DNA from: Pseudomonadota bacterium
GTDB lineage: Bacteria; Pseudomonadota; Gammaproteobacteria; Burkholderiales; SG8-39
DNA: 7,559 nucleotides
Direction: 5' to 3'
Assembly (NCBI GenBank): GCA_021825225.1
Contig: JAKAIH010000123.1
Span: 1 to 7,559, forward strand
The position numbers and the translations under genes were made by a program. Shown here one piece after another: positions 1 through 6,433 of the stretch. Within the stretch, counting starts at the first letter, position 1, and the number at the start of each line of letters is the position of its first letter. The notes beneath the pieces were generated by a model. The model searched no databases. It was given only the letters and a program-made list of their open reading frames with translations, and had not been told where the DNA came from.

Positions 1-1317
1 CTTCTTCTCCGCCGCGTACTTCGCTGCGGATTCCTTGATCAGCGGCTTGATGATCTGCAAATCGGACTCGTAGGTGCCGGAAGTGATATTCCACTTCTTG
101 CCGTCCCAGGTCTCGACGCGGCTGCTGTGCGAGCCCTCGTGATCGACGCAGGTGGTCTGGATCGGGTCCATGAAGCCCTCAAAGCCGAGCTTCTTGAGCG
201 CAGCGGCGTCCAGGGCGAGGTTCTCCAGGCCCCAGCGCACCTGCTCGCCGGTGAGCGGCTTCTTGCCGTACTTGAACTGCGCGCGCTTCACGCCCTCGAC
301 ACCGAGCATCGCCGAGACCATGCCGCGGTTGTATAGCACCTCGCCGATTTCTTCTTTCTTGCCGGTGCCCTGGCCTTTGTCGTAGACATACTTGATCATG
401 TCCTTGTGCACCTGTCCCTGCCCTGCGGGAGCGAGGAACACCAGCGCGTGATAGCCCTTGGCGCCTTCGCCCGCGGGAATCACATCGGGTTCGGCGCCGG
501 ACCACCAAACACCGTACATTTTGTCGCGCGGATAGCCGGTCGCGACCGCTTCCTTGATCGCGGCCGAATTCATCACGCCCCAGCCCCAGAGGAAAACGTA
601 GTCGGGGCGCTGCTGACGGATCTGCAGCCAGGTCGCCTTCTGTTCCACACCCGGGTGGGTGACCGGCAACAGCAGCAGCTGGAAGCCGTGCATCTTGGCG
701 CGCAACTGCAGCAGCGGAATCGGCTCCTTGCCATAGGGCGAGTCGTGATAGACCAGCGCGATCTTCTTGCCCTTCAACTTGTCCAGTCCGCCTTCCAACT
801 TGCCCACGTGCTGCACCAGGATATCGGCCGCATCCCAGTAGGTACCGCCCAGCGGAAAGTTCCACTTGAACACCGTGCCGTCGACCGCATCGGCGCGGCC
901 GTAGCCCGCGGTGACCAGCGGGATCTTGTCGCCCGGCGCCTTGTCGGTCAGCGCGAAGGTGATGCCGGTCGACAGCGGCTGGAACAGGGTGGCCCCGGTC
1001 GGGCCCTTGCCTTTGAGGCGCTCGTAGCATTCCACGCCGCGGGCGGTGTCATAGGCGGTTTCGCATTCCTCGTAGGTGATCTTGACGCCGCCGATGCCGC
1101 CGTCGCGCGCGTTCACCAGCTTCAGGTAGTCGATATAACCGTTGGCCCAAGGCACGCCATTGGGCGCGTAGGCCCCGGTGCGGTAGGGCAGCGCCGGAAA
1201 GAATTGCTCCTTCGCCTTCGACTGTGCCTGGACCGGCCCGCTGGCCGCGACCGCCATGATGGCGGCGACGGCGCCGGCGGATACCGCCAGAACTCTCATT
1301 TTTTCTACTAGTTTCAT
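1..1317 (-). CDS. Periplasmic substrate-binding protein of a Liv-type (HAAT) ABC importer, 3' end cut by window
   Basis: The reading frame stays open from an ATG at 1317 to base 1 (439 codons). This is about the full family length, so only a few C-terminal residues should be missing. Residues 1-31 look like a Sec signal peptide: basic start (MKLVEKMR), hydrophobic Ala/Val core, and a VQA/QS cleavage site after A31. The mature part resembles type I periplasmic binding proteins (LivK-like, Peripla_BP_6): a first lobe with GATLFQPLSTGIT (residues 108-120) and IPLVTAGYGRADA (132-144), a KKIALVYHDSPYG strand-loop that opens the second lobe (184-196), and a TGYPRDKMYGVWWSG segment (260-274). A second in-frame ATG lies at 1299 (M7), but the ATG at 1317 has an ideal ribosome binding site. 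The protein should deliver ligand to LivH/LivM. The LIV-binding-protein residues that hold an amino acid are not evident, so the substrate may be an organic acid. Family assignment is firm; the ligand is unknown. Confidence 0.95.
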   Translation of the reverse strand, partial: MKLVEKMRVLAVSAGAVAAIMAVAASGPVQAQSKAKEQFFPALPYRTGAYAPNGVPWANGYIDYLKLVNARDGGIGGVKITYEECETAYDTARGVECYERLKGKGPTGATLFQPLSTGITFALTDKAPGDKIPLVTAGYGRADAVDGTVFKWNFPLGGTYWDAADILVQHVGKLEGGLDKLKGKKIALVYHDSPYGKEPIPLLQLRAKMHGFQLLLLPVTHPGVEQKATWLQIRQQRPDYVFLWGWGVMNSAAIKEAVATGYPRDKMYGVWWSGAEPDVIPAGEGAKGYHALVFLAPAGQGQVHKDMIKYVYDKGQGTGKKEEIGEVLYNRGMVSAMLGVEGVKRAQFKYGKKPLTGEQVRWGLENLALDAAALKKLGFEGFMDPIQTTCVDHEGSHSSRVETWDGKKWNITSGTYESDLQIIKPLIKESAAKYAAEKK

Positions 1318-1324
1318 CTCCGTT

Positions 1325-1332
1325 ACCTCCTT
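1325..1332 (-). promoter_or_regulatory. Strong Shine-Dalgarno of the substrate-binding protein gene
   Basis: On the minus strand AAGGAGGT ends 7 bases before the ATG at 1317, a nearly perfect match to the 16S anti-SD. It decides the start in favour of 1317 over the internal ATG at 1299. The livG, livH and livM starts in the same operon have no comparable site, which fits a binding protein made in excess over the membrane subunits. Confidence 0.85.
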
Positions 1333-1393
1333 ATGAAATAAGCCGAAGGCAGATCGCCCGCGGCGGTCACACAAAATTCCCCGTTCTCCGGCG

Positions 1394-2458
1394 CTAGTGC
1401 GGGAACGGCCACAGGCGCAGTTTCTCCTTGCCGATCGCCCACAGGCGCGCCAGCCCCTGCGGCTCGACGATCAGGAAAAAAATGATCAGCGAGCCGAAGA
1501 TCATCGCTTCCAGGTTCGACACCATTGCCGTCGACATGTGTATGCCCAGCCATTCGGGCGCCTGGTTCAGCAGGATAGGCAGCGCCACGATGAAGAAGGC
1601 GCCGAAGAAACTGCCGAGGATGGAGCCCATGCCGCCGATGATGATCATGAACAGCAGGTTCAGCGACAGGTTGATGTCGAAGGCCAGCGGCTCCCACGAG
1701 CCGAGGTAGACGAAGCCCCACAGCGCACCGGCGACGCCGACGTAGAACGAACTCACGCCGAAAGCGGTGAGCTTGGCGTACACCGGACGGATGCCGATCA
1801 CCTCGGCGGCGACGTCCATGTCGCGCATCGCCATCCACGCCCGGCCCATATGGCCGCGCACCAGGTTTTTCGCCACCAGCGCGAACACCGTCACCACCGC
1901 GAGCAGGAACAGATATTTCCTCACCGGAGTGTCCACGGTCCAGCCGAAGATGTCTATCGTGGCGGTCGACACCGAACCGGACGGCGCATAATTGGTAAAC
2001 CACTTGACGCGCGCGAAAGTCCAGTCCATGAAAAATTGCGCCGCCAGCGTGGCCACGGCCAGGTACAGCCCGCGGATGCGCAGGCTGGGGATGCCGAACA
2101 GCAGTCCGACCAGCGCCGCGATCAGGCCCGCGAGAATCAGCACCACCAGAAAATTGAGCTGCGGCATGCGCAGCGCGAGGTTGTAGGCCGCGTACGCGCC
2201 TACCGACATGAACGCGCCGTGACCGAGGGAAATCTGTCCGCAATAGCCGACCAGCAGATTCAGGCCGATCGCGGCCAGCGCCAGAATCAGGAACGGGATC
2301 AGGATCGACAGGAACAGATAGTCGCTGAAAATGAAGGGGCCGGCCCCGAACACGAACAGCAGCAGCAGGGCCATGAATATGCGGTCCTGCAGGATCGGCA
2401 GCATCTGCTGATCCTGGCGGTAGGTAGTCTTGAACTGTCCGTTTTCTCTGTAGAGCAT
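1394..2458 (-). CDS. livM: LivM-type inner-membrane permease subunit of the ABC importer
   Basis: 354 residues, one of the two membrane subunits forming the translocation path. It is strongly hydrophobic, with membrane segments from about residue 27 to residue 335. The family hallmark GLNLLVGYCGQISLGHGAF (65-83) is present, as is a cytoplasmic coupling (EAA-like) loop GRAWMAMRDMDVAAEVIGI (205-223) that docks on the ATPases. IIIGGMGSILGSFFGAF (272-288) and VEPQGLARLW (331-340) near the C-terminus are also typical. I chose the ATG at 2458 because an in-frame TAG lies 15 bases upstream. The N-terminal stretch MLYRENGQFKTTYRQDQQ is, from memory, conserved in LivM proteins of ligase-linked Liv clusters. 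No clear Shine-Dalgarno precedes it; AGG sits about 12 bases away. It lies 55 bases after livH and 76 bases before the binding-protein gene. Family identification is firm; transport specificity cannot be read from the permease. Confidence 0.95.
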   Translation of the reverse strand: MLYRENGQFKTTYRQDQQMLPILQDRIFMALLLLFVFGAGPFIFSDYLFLSILIPFLILALAAIGLNLLVGYCGQISLGHGAFMSVGAYAAYNLALRMPQLNFLVVLILAGLIAALVGLLFGIPSLRIRGLYLAVATLAAQFFMDWTFARVKWFTNYAPSGSVSTATIDIFGWTVDTPVRKYLFLLAVVTVFALVAKNLVRGHMGRAWMAMRDMDVAAEVIGIRPVYAKLTAFGVSSFYVGVAGALWGFVYLGSWEPLAFDINLSLNLLFMIIIGGMGSILGSFFGAFFIVALPILLNQAPEWLGIHMSTAMVSNLEAMIFGSLIIFFLIVEPQGLARLWAIGKEKLRLWPFPH

Positions 2459-2513
2459 GGGTCTGTCTGCCTAGTTCAGGCCGCAGCCCTGGGTTTGACG
2501 GGACTGGAGAAGC

Positions 2514-3515
2514 CTAAACGCGGTCAATGTGTTTCTCCCCAAACAAGCCTTCCGGCAACACCAGCAGGAACAGCAGCGCCAGTACGTAGGCAAACCAGTT
2601 CTCGATGCCGCCGCCGGCCAGATCGAATGCCTTGACCGCAATCGGAGCGAGGAACACTTCGGCCATTTTCTCGCCGACGCCGATGATCAGGCCACCGAGG
2701 ATCGCGCCCGGTATCGAAGTGAAGCCGCCGAGAATCACCACCGGCAGCGCCTTCAGGGCCACCTGCGACACCGAAAACTGCACGCCCAGCTTGGCCCCCC
2801 AGATCACGCCCGCCACCAGCGCCACCACGCCGGCCACCGACCAGACGATCACCCAGATGCGGTTCAGCGGAATCCCGATCGACTGCGCCGCGAGGTGATC
2901 GTCGGCCACCGCGCGCAGAGCGCGGCCGGTCTTGGTCTTCTGGAAGAACAGCGCCAGCAGCGCCACCAGCACCACCGCCGCGATCGCCGCGGCGACGTCG
3001 TCTTTGTTGATCAGGATGCCGCCCTGGAACACGCTTTGCAGGATCATCACCGGTTCCTTGGCGATGCCGAGATTGATTTCGTAGATGTCGCTGCCCCAGA
3101 CGGTCTGGCCGAAACCGTTGAGGAAATAAGTCACGCCCAGCGTCGCCATCAGCAGCACCACCGGATCCTGGTTCACCAGCGGCCGCAGCACCAACCGCTC
3201 GACGATGAACGCGAACACCACCATGATGCCGACCGCGAGCAGGGTCGCCAGCCACAGCGGCATCACCTCGGCCATGCGCGCCACCGACAGCGCCGCGAAC
3301 AGCACCATCGCGCCCTGCGCGAAGTTGAACACGCCGGAGGCCTTGAAGATCAGCACGAAGCCGAGCGCGACCAGCGAATAAAGCACGCCGGCCATGAGGC
3401 CGCCGAGCAGCACCTCGATGTAGAAGCCGGGATCGCTCGCGCCGGTCGCGAGCGGCGCAATCAGGCCCGCGAGCAGGCCAACGCACAGAATGATCAGATT
3501 GCGATTTCTTTTCAT
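2514..3515 (-). CDS. livH: LivH-type inner-membrane permease subunit of the ABC importer
   Basis: 333 residues, the partner permease of LivM. The core begins with LLGGLMAGVLYSLVALGFVL (36-55) followed by FKASGVFNFAQGAM (57-70), the LivH counterpart of the usual INFAHG motif. The cytoplasmic coupling loop GRALRAVADDHLAAQSIGI (197-215) is clear. VILGGFTSIPGAILGGLIIG (260-279) and the C-terminal PEGLFG (321-326) are standard LivH signatures. The protein is longer than many LivH proteins (roughly 290-310 residues) because an extra hydrophobic stretch, residues 7-26, precedes the usual first segment. The ATG at 3515 follows the livG stop after only 13 bases and has no recognisable Shine-Dalgarno, so translation probably depends on coupling to livG. 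It ends in TAG, 55 bases before livM. Identification is secure. Confidence 0.95.
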   Translation of the reverse strand: MKRNRNLIILCVGLLAGLIAPLATGASDPGFYIEVLLGGLMAGVLYSLVALGFVLIFKASGVFNFAQGAMVLFAALSVARMAEVMPLWLATLLAVGIMVVFAFIVERLVLRPLVNQDPVVLLMATLGVTYFLNGFGQTVWGSDIYEINLGIAKEPVMILQSVFQGGILINKDDVAAAIAAVVLVALLALFFQKTKTGRALRAVADDHLAAQSIGIPLNRIWVIVWSVAGVVALVAGVIWGAKLGVQFSVSQVALKALPVVILGGFTSIPGAILGGLIIGVGEKMAEVFLAPIAVKAFDLAGGGIENWFAYVLALLFLLVLPEGLFGEKHIDRV

Positions 3516-3528
3516 AGCCGCCGCCGTT

Positions 3529-4329
3529 TCAGTGGCTCACGCCGAGGTAGGCGTCGATCACCGCCTGGTTGCCGCGCACCTCGTCCGGCGTGCCGTCGCC
3601 GATTTTCTTGCCGTAGTCGAGTACGATCACCCGGTCGGAAATGTCCATGACCACGCCCATGTCGTGCTCGATCAGCACGATGGTGGTGCCGAACTGGTCG
3701 TTGACGTCGAGGATGAAGCGGCACATGTCCTGCTTCTCCTCCACGTTCATCCCCGCCATCGGTTCGTCCAGCAGCAGCAGTTTGGGCTCCATCGCCAGCG
3801 CGCGCGCGAGATCGACGCGCTTTTGCAGGCCATAGGGCAGGCGCCCCACCGGCGTCCTGCGATAGGCCTGGATCTCGAGGAAGTCGATGATCTGCTCCAC
3901 CGCCTCGCGGTGCTGCAGCTCCTCGCGTTCGGCCGGGCCGATGCGGATGGCCTGGGCGAGCAGGCCGGATTTCATGCGCAGATTGCGCCCGGTCATGATG
4001 TTGTCCAGCACCGACATGCCCTTGAACAGGGCGATGTTCTGGAACGTGCGCGCAATGCCCTGCGCGGCCGCTTCGTGCGTATTCACGTCGCGGCGCTTCA
4101 CGCCATTGAACGTGACGGTGCCTTCCTGCGGATGATAGACGCCGTTGATCACGTTCAGCATCGAGCTCTTGCCCGCGCCGTTGGGACCGATGATGGCGCG
4201 GATCTCATGCTCGCGCACGTCGAAGCTGACGTTCTGCAGCGCGCGCACGCCGCCGAAAGCGAGCGAAATGCCCTCCAGGCCGAGGACCACGCCGCCTATG
4301 CTCTTGCCGCCGTTCGCCCCCGCTCCCAT
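3529..4329 (-). CDS. livG: LivG-type ATP-binding subunit of the ABC importer
   Basis: 266 residues, a cytoplasmic ABC ATPase that powers uptake. Walker A is GPNGAGKS (48-55), the Q-loop glutamine is Q97 in ARTFQN, the signature is the variant LPYGLQKR (164-171), Walker B is LLLLDEP (184-190) with catalytic E189, and the switch histidine is H222 in IEHDM. The inserted segment after the Q-loop (about 112-140) and the C-terminal GDGTPDEVRGNQAVIDAYLG are LivG features, whereas LivF is shorter here. The frame is open much further upstream, but that extension lies wholly within the ligase gene in another frame. I place the start at the ATG at 4329, whose first base is the last base of the ligase stop codon (TGATG). 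This overlap implies translational coupling with the ligase. The companion ATPase LivF is absent from the window and would be expected past base 1. Confidence 0.94.
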   Translation of the reverse strand: MGAGANGGKSIGGVVLGLEGISLAFGGVRALQNVSFDVREHEIRAIIGPNGAGKSSMLNVINGVYHPQEGTVTFNGVKRRDVNTHEAAAQGIARTFQNIALFKGMSVLDNIMTGRNLRMKSGLLAQAIRIGPAEREELQHREAVEQIIDFLEIQAYRRTPVGRLPYGLQKRVDLARALAMEPKLLLLDEPMAGMNVEEKQDMCRFILDVNDQFGTTIVLIEHDMGVVMDISDRVIVLDYGKKIGDGTPDEVRGNQAVIDAYLGVSH

Positions 4330-6281
4330 CACGCAGCCTTTTTCACGCCGGAGGGCGGATAGGTTTTCGCTTCCTCGATGCGCAGGTCGGCGCTGACCTT
4401 GCCGATGCGCCCGTCCTCGAACTTGACCTGGGTTTCGATGAACTGCGCGGTCTTGCCCGAATACAGCGCGTCGATCAGCACCTTGTATTTTTCCGCGACG
4501 AAGTTGCGGCGCACTTTGCGCGTGCGCGTGAGTTCGTCGTCGTCCGGATCGAGTTCCTTGTGCAGGATGAGGAAGCGGTGCACCTGGGAGGCGCTCAGCG
4601 CCGGATCGAGCGCAAGCTCGGCGTTGGCCTTTTCCACGCATTCGCGCACCAGCGCATACACCTCGCCCTTTTGCGCGAGGTCGGTGTAACCGGAGTAGGG
4701 AATGTTGCGCCGTTCGGCCCAGTTCCCGACCGCACCGATATCGATATTGATGAACGCGCACACCATGTCGCGCCCGTGGCCGAAAGCCACCGCCTCGCGG
4801 ATATGGGAGAAAAATTTGAGCTTGTTCTCGATGTAGTTCGGCGCATAAATGGCGCCGTTCGCGAGTTTGCCCACATCCTTGGCCCGGTCGATGATCTTGA
4901 GCTGCCCGTCCGCATCGAAGAAGCCGGCATCGCCGGTGTGGAAATAGCCGTCGGCGTCTATGGTTTCGGCGGTGGCGTCCGGCCGCTTGTAGTATTCCTT
5001 GAACATGGCACCGCTTTTCACCAGCACTTCGCCGCTGTCGGCGATCCTGACTTCCACCCCGGGCGCAGGGATGCCGACGGTGTCGAGCTTGATCTTGCCA
5101 TCCTGCTGCAGGCAGACGTAGGCGCAGGTTTCGGTCGAACCGTAGAGCTGCTTCAGGTTGATGCCGATGGAGCGGTAGAAGCGGAACAAATCCGGGCCGA
5201 TCGCCGCCCCCGCGGTGTAGGCCACGCGCACGCGGCTCATGCCAAGCACATTGCGCAGCGGCCCGTACACCAGGACGTTACCCAGCGCATACAGCATGCG
5301 CTCGCCGCTGCCGACGCGCTTGCCGTCGAGAATTTCGGCGCCGCAGCGCCGCGCGACGTCCATGAAATAATGGAACATCCAGCGCTTCGTCGCGCCTGCA
5401 TCCTCGATGCGGATCATCACCTGAGTGAGCAGGTTCTCGAACACCCGCGGCGGCGCGAAATAATAGGTGGGTCCGATTTCGCGCATGTCGGTCATCACCG
5501 TTTCGCCCGACTCCGGGCAGTTCACGGTGAAGCCGGCCAGCAGCGACTGCGCGTAGGAAAAGAGATTGTCCCCCACCCAGGCCATGGGCAAATAGGAAAG
5601 GATTTCCTCGTCCGGGCCGAGCCGGTCGAAGCCGCAGCCGCCGCGCGCCGCGTTGATCAGCGCGGAATGGGTGATGCACACCCCTTTGGGCTTGCCGGTG
5701 GTGCCCGAGGTGTAGAGCATGATCGCCACGTCCTCGGCCTTGCCCAGATCGATCTCCGCGTCGATGAAGGCCGGCTGCCTGGCGATGCGGCCGCGGCCGA
5801 GCTCCTGCACCGCGTCCAGGCTGCGGATGTAGGGCTGCTGGTAGTGGCGCAGACCGCGCGGGTCGTCGTACAGAATGTGTTCGAGGCCGGGGGAGCGCTC
5901 GCGGCACTCGATCAGCTTGTCCACCTGCTCCTGGTCTTCGGCGATCGCGAACCTGATGCCGGCGTCCTGCAGCACGTACTCCAGCTCCAGCGCCACGGCG
6001 TCCTGGTACATGGGCACGGGAATCCCGCCCAGGCATTGCGCCGCGGTCATGGCCCAGTACAGGCGCGGCCGGTTGTCGCCTATGATCGCGAGACTGTCAC
6101 CGCGGCGAAAGCCGAGTTCGGACAGGCCGCAGGCAAGCGCGCGCACCTCCGCCGCAACCTGGCTCCAGTTCCAGCTCTGCCAGATGCCGAGGTCTTTCTC
6201 GCGGATCGCGGGGTGCTCCGGGCGCACGGCCGCGTGCTGCTGCAGCAGCCGCGGAAACGTGTCCAGAGACCGTTCTGACAT
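4329..6281 (-). CDS. AMP-forming acyl-CoA ligase (long-chain fatty-acid/aromatic-acid type), first gene of the importer operon
   Basis: 650 residues, an ANL-superfamily adenylating enzyme of the FAA1/FadD15-like type, expected to make acyl-AMP from a carboxylic acid and ATP and then the CoA thioester. Visible motifs: phosphate loop YTSGTTGKPKG (190-200), adenine/substrate motif YGSTET (380-385), YFHTGD (446-451) with the ribose-binding Asp, the hinge IDRAKDVGKLANG (464-476), and the A10 region ELTRTRKVRR (583-592), in which K589 is the likely catalytic lysine. About 60 further residues follow K589, ending in EDGRIGKVSADLRIEEAKTY. No signal peptide or convincing membrane span is seen, so it is cytosolic or membrane-associated. 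The frame could start at TTG 6296, but ATG 6281 is preferred because the purine-rich GGAGGAGGAG lies just before it. Position and coupling to livG suggest it activates the imported compound. Chain length and whether the acid is aliphatic or aromatic cannot be read by eye. Confidence 0.95.
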   Translation of the reverse strand: MSERSLDTFPRLLQQHAAVRPEHPAIREKDLGIWQSWNWSQVAAEVRALACGLSELGFRRGDSLAIIGDNRPRLYWAMTAAQCLGGIPVPMYQDAVALELEYVLQDAGIRFAIAEDQEQVDKLIECRERSPGLEHILYDDPRGLRHYQQPYIRSLDAVQELGRGRIARQPAFIDAEIDLGKAEDVAIMLYTSGTTGKPKGVCITHSALINAARGGCGFDRLGPDEEILSYLPMAWVGDNLFSYAQSLLAGFTVNCPESGETVMTDMREIGPTYYFAPPRVFENLLTQVMIRIEDAGATKRWMFHYFMDVARRCGAEILDGKRVGSGERMLYALGNVLVYGPLRNVLGMSRVRVAYTAGAAIGPDLFRFYRSIGINLKQLYGSTETCAYVCLQQDGKIKLDTVGIPAPGVEVRIADSGEVLVKSGAMFKEYYKRPDATAETIDADGYFHTGDAGFFDADGQLKIIDRAKDVGKLANGAIYAPNYIENKLKFFSHIREAVAFGHGRDMVCAFINIDIGAVGNWAERRNIPYSGYTDLAQKGEVYALVRECVEKANAELALDPALSASQVHRFLILHKELDPDDDELTRTRKVRRNFVAEKYKVLIDALYSGKTAQFIETQVKFEDGRIGKVSADLRIEEAKTYPPSGVKKAA

Positions 6282-6284
6282 TGG

Positions 6285-6294
6285 CTCCTCCTCC
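6285..6294 (-). promoter_or_regulatory. Ribosome binding site of the ligase gene
   Basis: The minus strand reads GGAGGAGGAG, then CCA, then the ATG at 6281, giving overlapping Shine-Dalgarno registers (GGAGG at 5 or 8 bases from the start). It makes ATG 6281 far more likely than the in-frame TTG at 6296, which would place this site inside the coding region. Confidence 0.8.
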
Positions 6295-6303
6295 AACGCG
6301 TTG

Positions 6304-6321
6304 CGCCTCTGTCCCGAGGCG
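6304..6321 (-). promoter_or_regulatory. Possible stem-loop in the ligase operon leader
   Basis: CGCCTC and GAGGCG form a perfect 6-base-pair inverted repeat with a 6-base loop. Nine bases separate it from the Shine-Dalgarno stretch of the ligase, and the palindrome AACGCGTT (6295-6302) lies in between. In the mRNA this would be a GC-rich hairpin just upstream of the ribosome site. There is no following U run, so it is not a typical intrinsic terminator. Whether it acts as an mRNA stabiliser, translation modulator or operator is unknown. Confidence 0.4.
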
Positions 6322-6331
6322 TTCTAAATTC

Positions 6332-6337
6332 ATTGTA
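6332..6337 (-). promoter_or_regulatory. Candidate -10 box for the leftward operon
   Basis: On the minus strand TACAAT matches the sigma-70 -10 consensus at five of six positions and lies about 50 bases before the ligase ATG. The hexamer 17 bases upstream (GTACGA) is a poor -35, which fits an activator-dependent promoter or a wrong guess. Its -35 position lies inside the dyad at 6349-6367. This is by-eye evidence only. Confidence 0.3.
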
Positions 6338-6348
6338 GCCTACGGCCT

Positions 6349-6367
6349 TCCCGGTCGTACGCCGGGA
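6349..6367. promoter_or_regulatory. Dyad element, possible operator over the -35 region of the leftward operon
   Basis: TCCCGG and CCGGGA are perfect inverted arms separated by 7 bases that contain the palindrome CGTACG, giving a nearly fully symmetric 19-base element. It covers the expected -35 position of the candidate promoter at 6332-6337. A regulator bound here could repress by blocking polymerase, or activate as a class II factor. The symmetry is seen directly; the function is inferred. Confidence 0.4.
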
Positions 6368-6402
6368 TTGCTGCGGCCCTGGTTCCGGCGCGCAGGGCAA
6401 AG

Positions 6403-6430
6403 CAGCTTTATGGCTGATTCATCATACAGC
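6403..6430. promoter_or_regulatory. Alternating CAGC/GCTG half-sites in the divergent intergenic region
   Basis: CAGC (6403-6406), GCTG (6413-6416) and CAGC (6427-6430) form two overlapping dyads that share the middle half-site, with spacers of 6 and 10 bases. TGAT-TC-ATCA (6415-6424) adds a further small symmetry. The first dyad is centred near 6409.5, about 85 bases upstream of the start implied by the candidate -10 at 6332-6337. Four-base arms are short and chance is a real alternative. Confidence 0.25.
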
Positions 6431-6433
6431 ACA

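Noticed and set aside
406..1311. Plus-strand and second minus-strand open frames over the binding-protein gene
   Set aside because: The frame from 1317 to base 1 encodes a recognisable secreted binding protein; the others have no recognisable features.
2469..2481. Small inverted repeat GCCT-AGTTC-AGGC in the livH-livM gap
   Set aside because: Four-base stem, no U run, too weak to call a terminator or regulatory hairpin.
1397..2635. Plus-strand open frame opposite livM (412 codons)
   Set aside because: Low-complexity Gln/Arg/His-rich translation, antisense to a clear permease.
2529..3650. Plus-strand open frame opposite livH (373 codons)
   Set aside because: Gln/His/Arg-rich shadow of a hydrophobic membrane protein gene.
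4330..4761. N-terminal extension of livG to 4761
   Set aside because: The extra residues are Arg-rich, overlap the ligase coding region in another frame, and the ABC ATPase domain begins just after the ATG at 4329.
4560..6278. Long plus-strand open frame opposite the ligase (572 codons)
   Set aside because: It is antisense to a gene with full catalytic motifs, its translation is His/Arg/Ala-rich with no family pattern, and such frames are expected opposite high-GC genes.
6282..6296. TTG start for the ligase at 6296
   Set aside because: It would put the obvious GGAGGAGGAG ribosome site inside the gene; ATG 6281 is a better start.
6415..6424. TGAT-TC-ATCA as an FNR box
   Set aside because: FNR sites are TTGAT-N4-ATCAA; the spacer here is two bases short and the outer T/A pair is missing.
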